A DNA stretch of 64,000 nucleotides from Commensalibacter melissae (lineage in GTDB: Bacteria; Pseudomonadota; Alphaproteobacteria; Acetobacterales; Acetobacteraceae), in NCBI RefSeq assembly GCF_009734185.1, contig NZ_CP046393.1, forward strand, positions 1,757,501 to 1,821,500, read 5' to 3'. A program made the position numbers and the translations under genes. Below the pieces are notes generated by a model, which searched no databases, was not told the origin of the DNA, and saw nothing but the letters and a program-made list of their open reading frames with translations. Below, piece by piece: positions 44,967 to 53,378 of this stretch. Positions within the stretch are counted from its first letter, which is position 1. Each line of letters opens with the position of its first letter.

Positions 44967-45959
44967 TTATTGTTTAAGATATCCTTGCTTCCAAAACCAT
45001 AACAGGGAATCTTTCAAGGCCTCTTTTGCAGGCCTGAATGTATAACCGAGTTCCCTTTCTGCCTTGGCAGAAGAGAAAAACATTTTTTTATAAGACATCA
45101 TCAGCATTTCACGCGTAACCCGTGGCTCTATATTAAATGTACGAGCCAACCACTCCGAAATAATAGCTGCCGGCCACAAAACCTTCTGATTAAGTCTTAT
45201 TAAGGGAGGTTTTACACCAGCAATTTCAGCGACAATTGAAAAGAGTTCCCGTAATAACATATTTTCACCACCTAAAATATATTTTTCACCAATACGTCCC
45301 TTTTCCAAAGCCAACCGATGCCCATTGGCAACATCATCAACATGCACAATATTCAAGCCTGTATCAACATAAGCGGGCATTTTTCCAGAGGCACAGTCCA
45401 AAATCATTTTTCCCGTAGGAGTGGGTTTTATATCGCCAGGACCAATGGGGGTAGAGGGATTAACAATCACCGCCGGCAATTTTTTGTTTTTTACAAGCTC
45501 CAACACAGCCTGTTCAGCCTGATATTTGGACTGTTTATAAGCACCAATTATATGATGAACAGGTGTTGTTTCATCAGCAACACTGCCGTCCCCAACCAAT
45601 CCAAGGGCTGCCACAGAAGAACAGTAAACAATTTTTTCAATGCCGGCTTCCATTGCGGCCAGCATCAGCTGACGTGTGCCTTCGACATTAATATACATCA
45701 TTCTGTTAGGATCCGGTACCCATAACCGATAATCAGCTGCCACATGAAAAAGATATCGACACCCTTGCAACGCATCGGCAAAACTTGTGGGATTAGCCAG
45801 ATCCCCCTCGACCAATTCAGCCTCCAATCCATGCACATTTTGACGATTACTATTCGCCCGAACCAATAATTTAAGTTGATGTCCATGGGCAATTAAATTG
45901 CGGGCTACGGCAGAACCTACAAAGCCTGTTGCTCCTGTCACAAACGTTGGTGCGACCAT
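44967..45959 (-). CDS. hpnA: Hopanoid-associated sugar epimerase HpnA
   Basis: 330 aa from the ATG at 45959, chosen because GAGG lies 5 bases upstream and the protein then begins MVAPTFVTGATGFVG; a TTG 14 codons and ATGs 5-6 codons upstream are possible but have no ribosome-binding site. Extended SDR with the NAD loop TGATGFVG, VHHIIGAYKQSKYQAE with the YxxxK pair, and VNPSTPIGPGDIKPTPTG. First gene of the leftward hpn operon, divergent from hpnL. Confidence 0.93.
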   Translation of the reverse strand: MVAPTFVTGATGFVGSAVARNLIAHGHQLKLLVRANSNRQNVHGLEAELVEGDLANPTSFADALQGCRYLFHVAADYRLWVPDPNRMMYINVEGTRQLMLAAMEAGIEKIVYCSSVAALGLVGDGSVADETTPVHHIIGAYKQSKYQAEQAVLELVKNKKLPAVIVNPSTPIGPGDIKPTPTGKMILDCASGKMPAYVDTGLNIVHVDDVANGHRLALEKGRIGEKYILGGENMLLRELFSIVAEIAGVKPPLIRLNQKVLWPAAIISEWLARTFNIEPRVTREMLMMSYKKMFFSSAKAERELGYTFRPAKEALKDSLLWFWKQGYLKQ

Positions 45960-46115
45960 CTCGACCTCATTCATCATGTTTATATTTTTTAAGTTTTGCA
46001 AATCAATAACTAAGATACGTAGGAACGTGTATTGTAATTAGCTCTATTTCTAACTAGTATGCAAATAATTTAATAATATAAAATAACTTTCTAATAAAAT
46101 AACATACGGTTTGTT

Positions 46116-47168
46116 TTGAAAAAAATCTCAATTATTTTGTTCTTTCTCGGACTTACCCTTCTCATTGGCGGAGCTGTCTGGGTTGGTATGGACAGTATTG
46201 TTCAATCTTTTTCCTCGGTAGGAATAAAAGGATTACTCATTCTTTCTTCATGGCAGGTTATTGTCATTCTTTTACTAAGTTATGCCTGGCATGTCATCTG
46301 TCCTGATATAGGCATGCTGCGCTTGATATGGGCCCGTTTCTTACGGGAATCTGCGGCAACCTGTCTACCTTTTTCACAAGTCGGCGGAATTCTTTTAAGT
46401 ATCCGCGCCGTATGTTTTAAAGGTTACCGTTATATTAAAAACCCTAAAGATCTTTCAATTGCCCATGCCGTCAGCTCGAATATCGTTGATATTACCACCG
46501 AGACACTTGGACAAATTGTTTTTATCATTGTTGGCATATGCTTCCTGATAATTGGACAATATCATGAGACCTTACAAAATATTACCGTTCCCGGCACCAA
46601 ACTCAATCTTAAATGGTTTATCATCATTGGAATTTTTTTTCTGTTGATAGGCAGCATTTCCCTTATTTGGTCTCAACGACAAGGAAGCGCCTTAATTAAA
46701 AAACTTGTCAATTTTCTCAGCAAAAATATTGCCCAACAATGGGAAGATCAAGTTAATGCCAATGCAGATTCCTTTCAAAATTCAATCAATCAAATCTGGT
46801 CGAATCCAAAAAATGTTCTGTTAAGCTGTATTATCCATTTAATAGGCTGGTTGGCTGGTGCAGTTGGAACATGGCTTTGTTATAAATTCCTGGGAGCTTC
46901 AATCAACATTCAGGAGGCCGTTATTATCGAGGCTTTTGTATGTGTTGCCCTTTCCATCGGGTTTCTTGTTCCCGCTAGTGTTGGTATACAAGAAGGCGCA
47001 TACGTTCTTTTAGGCAGTATATTTGGCATTGATCCCCATTTATCCTTCAGCCTCTCTCTCTTGCGCAGGGCCAGAGATATTTTAATTGGGGTGCCAACCC
47101 TTCTATTATGGCAAATTACTGAAATTCATTATTTGAATAAATATTCAAAAAATAAAAAAAATTGTTGA
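46116..47168 (+). CDS. hpnL: HpnL-family / lysylphosphatidylglycerol synthase-like membrane protein
   Basis: 350 aa, seven to eight membrane helices. It has the UPF0104/MprF flippase-domain pattern: LRESAATCLPFSQVGG, ISTDIT-type SNIVDITTETLGQ, a loop of about 45 polar residues, and SIGFLVPASVGIQEGAYVLLG. HpnL is a hopanoid-cluster member suggested to move hopanoids or glycolipids across membranes. The start is TTG at 46116, as no ATG is in frame for 24 residues, and its ribosome-binding site is weak. Divergent from hpnA across 156 bp. Confidence 0.82.
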   Translation: MKKISIILFFLGLTLLIGGAVWVGMDSIVQSFSSVGIKGLLILSSWQVIVILLLSYAWHVICPDIGMLRLIWARFLRESAATCLPFSQVGGILLSIRAVCFKGYRYIKNPKDLSIAHAVSSNIVDITTETLGQIVFIIVGICFLIIGQYHETLQNITVPGTKLNLKWFIIIGIFFLLIGSISLIWSQRQGSALIKKLVNFLSKNIAQQWEDQVNANADSFQNSINQIWSNPKNVLLSCIIHLIGWLAGAVGTWLCYKFLGASINIQEAVIIEAFVCVALSIGFLVPASVGIQEGAYVLLGSIFGIDPHLSFSLSLLRRARDILIGVPTLLLWQITEIHYLNKYSKNKKNC

Positions 47169-47207
47169 TCCCTCTTCTGAATAATTTCAAGTAAACAAAT
47201 TAACATT

Positions 47208-48110
47208 ATGACCAATAAAATTACATCAATTCCAATTTTTAAAAATATCACCGTCATTGGCCCGGGATTAATCGGTTCTTCAATTCTTCGACGCATTCAA
47301 AAAGATCCCACTATTTCAGAATATACGGTTGCTGTTGATAATCACCCTGAAGTTTGTTATCGCGTTAAGAAATTAAAAATCGCCAACAAAGTCAGTTCAG
47401 ACCCTGTTGAGTCAGTTAAAAATGCAGATTGCGTCATCCTCGCAATACCTGTTGGTGCCATGCAAGAAGTTGCCAAACAAATTATTCCACATATGAAAAA
47501 AGGAGCCATTCTTACCGATACAGGATCCACCAAGGCTTCTGTCATCGCCGCCATTACTCCCTATCTAACTTCTGATATTTCCTTTGTTCCAGCGCATCCC
47601 ATGGCCGGAACAGAATTTTCCGGTCCTGATGCTGGTTTTGAATCTCTGTTTGAAAATCGTTGGTGCCTGATAACGCCCACCACCTCAACCGGAAAAGAAA
47701 GCGTTTATAAGATCGAGCGATTCTGGCAGGCCATGGGGGCGAATACGCGCATTCTTGATATAAGACATCATGATAAAATCTGCGCAATTGTAAGTCATTT
47801 GCCACATCTACTTGCCTTTACTATCTGCAATACAGCAGATAGTCTGGCCGATGAAACACGTTCCGAGGTATTGGATTATGCGGCATCCGGATTTAGGGAT
47901 TTTACACGGATTGCAGCATCTGATCCAATTATGTGGAAGGATATTTTTCTCAATAACCGTGAAGCCATTCTGGAAATGCTGGCTCGCTTTACCGAAGATG
48001 CCCAGGCAATGGCAAAAGCGATTCGCTGGCAAGATGAGGACTATATTGTAAAAACAATTAAAAAAGGACGGGAAATTCGTAAATCCCTTATCAATAATAA
48101 GCAAGCATAA
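47208..48110 (+). CDS. tyrC: Prephenate/arogenate (cyclohexadienyl) dehydrogenase
   Basis: 300 aa NAD(P)-dependent dehydrogenase of tyrosine synthesis. N-terminal dinucleotide motif VIGPGLIGSSIL, then VILAIPVGAM, TDTGSTKASVI, the active-site FVPAHPMAGTEFSG, and SHLPHLLAF. The size and lack of ACT or mutase domain fit the TyrC/TyrA_c type of Alphaproteobacteria. It is 39 bases after hpnL on the same strand, perhaps co-transcribed. Confidence 0.93.
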   Translation: MTNKITSIPIFKNITVIGPGLIGSSILRRIQKDPTISEYTVAVDNHPEVCYRVKKLKIANKVSSDPVESVKNADCVILAIPVGAMQEVAKQIIPHMKKGAILTDTGSTKASVIAAITPYLTSDISFVPAHPMAGTEFSGPDAGFESLFENRWCLITPTTSTGKESVYKIERFWQAMGANTRILDIRHHDKICAIVSHLPHLLAFTICNTADSLADETRSEVLDYAASGFRDFTRIAASDPIMWKDIFLNNREAILEMLARFTEDAQAMAKAIRWQDEDYIVKTIKKGREIRKSLINNKQA

Positions 48111-48137
48111 TCATTTTATTGGTCTTATTCATTAAGA

Positions 48138-48187
48138 TATCTTATTTTAATTTATCGGCTTTTTCCTCAGCACCCTAAAATAAGATA
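48138..48187. promoter_or_regulatory. 12-bp inverted repeat in the leader of the histidine kinase gene
   Basis: TATCTTATTTTA and TAAAATAAGATA are perfect complements around a 26-base loop. The right arm ends 8 bases before the kinase ATG and includes the only purine-rich stretch available as a ribosome-binding site. It may end tyrC transcription or mask kinase translation. Confidence 0.4.
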
Positions 48188-48195
48188 ATCATAAA

Positions 48196-49815
48196 ATGAA
48201 CGTATTGCCATCAAAACTCCCATCGATTCAAAAACTGATGAATACATTTGAATGGAAACACACAACGCTGGGAGAACAAAAAAATTGGCCGTCCACATTA
48301 CATACAACGATTTCCCTGTTAATGAATTCTTCACTTCCCATGATTCTTTTTTGGGGAGAAAAGTATATCACGTTTTATAATGAAGCCTACATTCCCTTTA
48401 TTGATTTTAAACATCCTGCCCTTTTGGGGCGTCCTCTACTGGAGGTTTGGCCAGAACAGAACAAGAATTTCAATAAAATTATCAAACTTGTTTATCAAGG
48501 AGAATCCTTCAGTTACACATTTCAACAGCAGCACGCCAAAAATTCATCCTCTCATCCCTTACAAAAAATTACCATTACCTTTAATCCTGTTCATAATGAA
48601 TATAATAAAATAAGCGGTATCCTTGGAATCATTACAAATATAACCGATCACAAAAAACCAGAAACAGAATCAATCGAGCATTTAATCGGTGGCATAGCTC
48701 ATGATTTCAACACTCTGCTTGGAGGAATAATTGGAAATCTGGAATTAATGGAATTGCGAATTCAACAAAAAAAACTGGAAAAATTACCCACTTATATCAA
48801 CGCTGCCCAACAAGCGGCATCCCAAGCCTCAGTCATTACAAATCAGCTTCTTTCCTTCTCAAGAAGGCAAACTCTCATTCCGCACGTTACGAACCCTAAT
48901 CACATCATTCAAATTCTGACTGATGTTTTTCAAAACATACTTCATAAGAATTCAGATAAAACCATTTTTCTTGATTTTTCTTTGAGTCAAGATATTTGGC
49001 CTGTTTTTTGCGATCCAGAACAATTTAAAACCGCACTGATCAATATTTTTACAAATGCTTGTGAAGCGATACAATCCCTGACAGGAAGAATAAATATATC
49101 CAGTAAAAATTTATCTATTGACCATACTCTTGCCAATCAGCTTTCCATTAAACCTGATGACTACGTAAAAATAAGTATAAAGGATAATGGTAAAGGCATC
49201 AAGCCTGAATATATTGACCGTGTTACAGATCCATTTTTTACAACCAAACCCTTGGGAAAAAGAGCCGGACTCGGCCTTTCAATGGCTTATGGTTTTACCA
49301 GACAGTCACGCGGATATTTAAAGCTGCATTCCAGGTATATGGAAGGCACTATTATTGATTTATATCTTCCACGATATCGACGCCCTTTGGTTGTGGAAAA
49401 TTTTTTCACAAATGATACCCGGCAATTATGCTATAAAACATTAATTATTTCACAAGATTACCATCTTCGTACACTTTTAGGCGAGGCATTTGAAGATCTT
49501 GGTTATACAGCGACCATGGTTAAAACTTATCCAGAAGCAACAACATTACTAAACAATAGCTCAAATTTCGATTTTATCACTATTGATACCAGGATATTAC
49601 AGCAATTCAATAATCAAAATATAATTTCAACACTTCACAACAATTATCCAGATCTACTAATTCTTTTCATTACCGGTTATGAAAAGAACTTTGTAAATTT
49701 ATCCGATTTTACAGACGAGAAAAATTTTATTATTCGACAACCGATAACGTATTCTCTTCTTGCCGATCAAATTGAAACAATAAAAAAAATACGGGAAAAG
49801 AATTTCCCGTATTAA
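48196..49815 (+). CDS. Soluble hybrid sensor histidine kinase with degenerate receiver
   Basis: 539 aa, no membrane helix. Residues 1-150 form a PAS-type sensor (NSSLPMILFWGEKYITFYNEAY). The dimerisation domain has IGGIAHDFNTLLG with the phospho-accepting His169. The ATPase domain has NIFTNACEAI (N box), KDNGKGI (G1), DPFFTTKP (F box) and AGLGLSM (G2). The C-terminal 120 residues look like a receiver (TLIISQDYHLRTLL, FDFITIDTRIL) but the conserved lysine is replaced in FIIRQPI, and the acidic pair is reduced. No response regulator gene is adjacent. The last codons contain a hairpin that probably terminates pyk from the other strand. Confidence 0.87.
   Translation: MNVLPSKLPSIQKLMNTFEWKHTTLGEQKNWPSTLHTTISLLMNSSLPMILFWGEKYITFYNEAYIPFIDFKHPALLGRPLLEVWPEQNKNFNKIIKLVYQGESFSYTFQQQHAKNSSSHPLQKITITFNPVHNEYNKISGILGIITNITDHKKPETESIEHLIGGIAHDFNTLLGGIIGNLELMELRIQQKKLEKLPTYINAAQQAASQASVITNQLLSFSRRQTLIPHVTNPNHIIQILTDVFQNILHKNSDKTIFLDFSLSQDIWPVFCDPEQFKTALINIFTNACEAIQSLTGRINISSKNLSIDHTLANQLSIKPDDYVKISIKDNGKGIKPEYIDRVTDPFFTTKPLGKRAGLGLSMAYGFTRQSRGYLKLHSRYMEGTIIDLYLPRYRRPLVVENFFTNDTRQLCYKTLIISQDYHLRTLLGEAFEDLGYTATMVKTYPEATTLLNNSSNFDFITIDTRILQQFNNQNIISTLHNNYPDLLILFITGYEKNFVNLSDFTDEKNFIIRQPITYSLLADQIETIKKIREKNFPY
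49788..49813 (-). terminator. Intrinsic terminator for pyk, inside the kinase gene
   Basis: AATACGGGAAA and TTTCCCGTATT form a perfect 11-bp stem with a 4-base loop. Read on the minus strand it lies 34 bases after the pyk stop and is followed by eight T residues (A82-A89 on the plus strand), a textbook terminator. It overlaps the last codons and the first base of the stop codon of the convergent histidine kinase gene. Confidence 0.8.
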
Positions 49816-49846
49816 AAAATTGAATTATTTTATTTTTATTAAAATA

Positions 49847-51292
49847 CTAGTTGATTTCCGTAACACGAATCAAATTCGTGCTGCCTGTCTGACCAAAAGG
49901 AACACCAGCAACAACAACAATTTGGTCACCCTTTTTGACAATATTGTGTTCTTGCGTCGTTTTACGGGCTTCATCAACAATATGTTCAACAGTACAAGAA
50001 GGTATGCAAGCCTCATTTGTTGTACATGGATGAATACCCCACACCAATGCCAACCTACGAGCCACCTCAACACTTGGCGTTAGACTGAAAATCATACTGT
50101 TTGGACGTTCTCTCGACATGCGCAGGGCAGTTGTTCCCTTATGCGTATAGGCAACAACAGCGGGTGCAGACAAAGTCGCACAAATTTTCTGGGCAGCAGC
50201 AACAATAGCATCAGCAATATTACGTTGAGGCTGTTCACGCGTGGCTTCCATTAATTTTGTCCACTCTTTATCTTTTTCAACCCGAGTAATAATACGGTTC
50301 ATAATGGAAACTGCTTCTTTCGGATATTGACCTGCCGCACTTTCAGCAGACAACATGACCGCATCAGCGCCCTCCAATACAGCAGTTGCAACATCAGAAG
50401 CTTCAGCACGGGTAGGTGTTGGTGATGAAATCATGCTTTCCAACATCTGAGTGGCCACAATCACTGGTTTACCAAGACTGCGTGCCTTGCGAATAATCTG
50501 AATTTGAACTAAGGGCACCTCTTCAGGAGGCATTTCAACACCAAGATCACCACGGGCAACCATTACACCATCCGTAACTTCAAGAATTGAATCAAGATTT
50601 TCAATTGCTTGTGGTTTTTCCATTTTAGTGATAATCCAGGCTCTACCATTGGAAATAGCCTTGGCTTCCTGAACATCCTCTGGACGCTGAACAAAGGAAA
50701 GCCCGATAAAATCAACACCCAGATCCAATGCAAAACGTAAATCTTTATGATCTTTTTCTGTCAATGCTGGAATGGGCAAAACCATATCAGGAACATTCAC
50801 ACCTTTATGATCAGATAAAACACCGCCGACGGTAACTTCGGTTTCCAAATAATCTGCACCAACATTCCGAACCGTTAAACGTAACTTACCGTCATCAAGC
50901 AATAATCTTGCCCCTGGCTTTGCACTTTGGATAATCTCTTTGTGAGGTAAACAGACACGATGTTCATCACCTAATGCCGGATCTAAATCTAAACGAAAAA
51001 TTGCTCCATTTTTTAGAGTGACCTTACCATTTGCAAAATTCCCTACGCGCAGTTTAGGTCCCTGAATATCGGCCAAAATACCAATAACCTTACCTGTTTC
51101 CTCTTCGATTTCACGGATAATACGATATCGTTCTGCATGATCCTCATGTGTACCATGGGAAAAATTCAAACGAAAAACATCAACCCCGGCCAAAAACAAA
51201 GCCTTGATCATTTCTTTTGTTGAGGAAGCGGGTCCCAAAGTTGATACAATTTTTGCCCGACGATCTCTTAAGATTAATGATTTATCTTTCAT
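49847..51292 (-). CDS. pyk: Pyruvate kinase
   Basis: 481 aa glycolytic enzyme making ATP and pyruvate from PEP. Blocks: KIVSTLGPASS, FRLNFSHGTHEDH, the active-site ITKMEKPQAIENLD with the catalytic Lys, DGVMVARGDLGVEMP, and ATQMLESMI. The C-terminal domain (residues 350-480) is complete. TAAGGA lies 10 bases upstream of the ATG. The gene ends at a strong terminator. Confidence 0.97.
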   Translation of the reverse strand: MKDKSLILRDRRAKIVSTLGPASSTKEMIKALFLAGVDVFRLNFSHGTHEDHAERYRIIREIEEETGKVIGILADIQGPKLRVGNFANGKVTLKNGAIFRLDLDPALGDEHRVCLPHKEIIQSAKPGARLLLDDGKLRLTVRNVGADYLETEVTVGGVLSDHKGVNVPDMVLPIPALTEKDHKDLRFALDLGVDFIGLSFVQRPEDVQEAKAISNGRAWIITKMEKPQAIENLDSILEVTDGVMVARGDLGVEMPPEEVPLVQIQIIRKARSLGKPVIVATQMLESMISSPTPTRAEASDVATAVLEGADAVMLSAESAAGQYPKEAVSIMNRIITRVEKDKEWTKLMEATREQPQRNIADAIVAAAQKICATLSAPAVVAYTHKGTTALRMSRERPNSMIFSLTPSVEVARRLALVWGIHPCTTNEACIPSCTVEHIVDEARKTTQEHNIVKKGDQIVVVAGVPFGQTGSTNLIRVTEIN

Positions 51293-51320
51293 AATATTAG
51301 TTCCTTACATTTTTAATTGT

Positions 51321-51347
51321 GAATTCAAACGTATCAAATTTGAATTC
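51321..51347. promoter_or_regulatory. 9-bp inverted repeat in the pyk leader
   Basis: GAATTCAAA and TTTGAATTC flank 9 bases, 29 bases upstream of the pyk start and 34 bases after the SH3-protein stop. It could be an operator for pyk or a weak terminator of the upstream gene; no T-run follows on the minus strand. Confidence 0.35.
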
Positions 51348-51380
51348 TTTATTCCTATATATCATTATTCAATAAGAAAA

Positions 51381-52298
51381 TTAATGAGGTTGGATAATTT
51401 CCTGGGGAAGCAAGCCCCAGATATTTGATCTTGGTATCCATCCTATATAGGTATTAATTTTAACTTTACACCAACTGGCGTTGGGTTGGCATTCTTTTAT
51501 ACTTCCAACAACTCCGGGTTTCAAAATCGCAACTGGATCAGCCGACTCTTGTGGAACAGTTCTTACAATAATACCCTGACCCGATAATTGGGAATTTTGT
51601 GTTTTGGATACATATTCTGAAATATAGCTGTCTGTGCTTTTTACTTCTGATTTCTCTTTTGTTTCGTCTTGTAATTTATCTTTATCATCCATGACACTGA
51701 GCGGCATTCCAGTTGTAATGAAAAAACGCTCTCTGGATAAAATAGCCTGCTGGATCCATCCTTTTTGTCCATCCACGTCCTCAATAAGACGCCAGACATC
51801 AAATTCCCTAAGAATTTTTACTGGCATATGACGTCTGTGATAAATCATGATAATAGGATAACGGGTTCCAGGACCTGCTCGCATGTTCACCACATCCGCA
51901 CGTAAAGAAAGAAAATGAGGAATAGGCAAACCTGTTACAGAACCCTTTTCTGGTTCCTGAGATGGAATGCTGCTTGCAGCAGGGATTGCGGCCGCTGAAG
52001 CGGTTGCGACTCCCACTGCTGTTCCAGCTGCAGCTGTGCCCCCCCCCTCATTATTATTCACAGATTGAGTCTGAGAGTTTTCCTGTATATGAACCTTTTT
52101 TTTCTTGTGAGAAACTGGGTGACTTTTTTTCCTGATACTTTTTTTATGAACAAGCTGTTTATGCTGATTTTTTTCCTGAGTAAAAGCGGTCGAGGAAAAA
52201 CATAAAATATTTAAACAAAATATTGATATAAAAAATGAAATGTATAAAAAACAATTTAAGCTTTTTTTAATAAGATGATCTAAAAAACCGCATTGCAT
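51381..52298 (-). CDS. Exported SH3-domain protein with two SH3b domains and a G9 tract
   Basis: 305 aa. A long N-terminal hydrophobic segment (about residues 17-38) ending near STAFTQ suggests a signal peptide or anchor. A basic linker (KKSHPVSHKKKKV) and an Ala/Gly/Thr-rich stretch follow. Two bacterial SH3 domains come next: LRADVVNMRAGPGTRYP...GWIQQAIL, and a C-terminal one with VRTVPQ...WCKVKINTYIGWIPRSNIWG. Such domains bind peptidoglycan in the periplasm. The codons for the Gly triplet before the Ala-rich stretch form a run of nine G on the coding strand (52039-52047), unusual in this AT-rich DNA. Located upstream of pyk, same strand. Confidence 0.82.
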   Translation of the reverse strand: MQCGFLDHLIKKSLNCFLYISFFISIFCLNILCFSSTAFTQEKNQHKQLVHKKSIRKKSHPVSHKKKKVHIQENSQTQSVNNNEGGGTAAAGTAVGVATASAAAIPAASSIPSQEPEKGSVTGLPIPHFLSLRADVVNMRAGPGTRYPIIMIYHRRHMPVKILREFDVWRLIEDVDGQKGWIQQAILSRERFFITTGMPLSVMDDKDKLQDETKEKSEVKSTDSYISEYVSKTQNSQLSGQGIIVRTVPQESADPVAILKPGVVGSIKECQPNASWCKVKINTYIGWIPRSNIWGLLPQEIIQPH

Positions 52299-52449
52299 TT
52301 TATCTTGTCTTTCAAATATAAATCAAGGGATTAAATCGTTACTATAATATAAAATAATAATTATGTTATAATAAATTCAATGCTTTCTTTCAAAAAGGCA
52401 AAAGACATATTACCATAAATCTTATTCAAACAGGTTAAATAACAAGAAT

Positions 52450-53046
52450 ATGACTTTTTTATACATATCCCTAAAAAAATATAGAAAAAATCTGTTTTTA
52501 TATATAAAATGGTTAATGGTTATAATTGTATTATGTACGATATACGTTGCTTATCCATATTTGACCCTATGGTCAATTTCTAAGGCGATACAGACCCACG
52601 ATACTAAATATCTAACCAAAAGTTTGAACTGGCATTCTATTCAAGATCACTTAAAAAAATATCTCACTCAGGATTTTCACAGCCCCTCAAAAGAAGACTT
52701 GGATGAATTACCGGATTTTGGAACGTCTTTTGCGACTGAAGCGATAAGTAATGCTATTGATCATCATATCAATCACAATAGTTTACATGTTTTACTTGAT
52801 TATATATCCCCGCCTACATTGCCATCATCCTCTTCTTTGAAAAATAAGAAGAATGCATTACAAATTTATATGTCGAGCCATATCTATTTTTCTTCGCCTT
52901 TTACAATGCACGCAAGAATTATCATTCCTGGTGAAAACATGCCACCCTTAAGCCTGACAATGAAATTACAAAGATGGCGTTGGAAAATTACAAACATATC
53001 TTTACCTGATCAGGTTATTGCCCAACTTTTCCAACAGAATAAATAG
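52450..53046 (+). CDS. DUF2939-type membrane-anchored protein
   Basis: 198 aa. One N-terminal hydrophobic helix (about residues 18-40) and a soluble rest. It begins its soluble part YPYLTLWSISKAIQTHDTKYLTKSLNW, the pattern of DUF2939 proteins (a helix lining A-x-x-x-x-D...L...VD), whose role is unknown. It continues with a Ser-rich loop and a C-terminal SLTMKLQRWRWKITNISLP. AGGTT lies upstream but the ribosome-binding site is weak. It converges with the DUF3126 gene, 11 bases apart. Confidence 0.75.
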   Translation: MTFLYISLKKYRKNLFLYIKWLMVIIVLCTIYVAYPYLTLWSISKAIQTHDTKYLTKSLNWHSIQDHLKKYLTQDFHSPSKEDLDELPDFGTSFATEAISNAIDHHINHNSLHVLLDYISPPTLPSSSSLKNKKNALQIYMSSHIYFSSPFTMHARIIIPGENMPPLSLTMKLQRWRWKITNISLPDQVIAQLFQQNK

Positions 53047-53057
53047 ACTAGTTCTGA

Positions 53058-53285
53058 TTATACAAGATCTTCTTCTAATATTGTCATTGAGATCGCATAA
53101 GAAATTTCACCTTCATCCTCATCACGATAAACTGTTCCAATTGACTCAAGTGTTTTTCCCTCTTGAATACATAATTCAACAGGCTGTCCCTGACGTTTAG
53201 GCAAAATAACCTTCAAATTGTTATTCCCTAATTTTTTCTGTAAATATGACTGTAATGACTTGCCTTCTTTTTCAGTAATATTCAT
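53058..53285 (-). CDS. DUF3126 family protein
   Basis: 75 aa acidic protein matching the short DUF3126 family of Alphaproteobacteria: N-terminal EKEGKSLQSYLQKKLGN, a KVILPKRQGQPVELCI strand and GTVYRDEDEGEISYAI. Function unknown; probably cytoplasmic. Full family length. Confidence 0.85.
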   Translation of the reverse strand: MNITEKEGKSLQSYLQKKLGNNNLKVILPKRQGQPVELCIQEGKTLESIGTVYRDEDEGEISYAISMTILEEDLV

Positions 53286-53378
53286 AGACTTTACCTTATC
53301 TTGAAATCGAAAATTGAAAATAATTCTATATTAGTTAACCAACCCTTTACCAAATTACCAGTTCTTTATTTGAAATTA

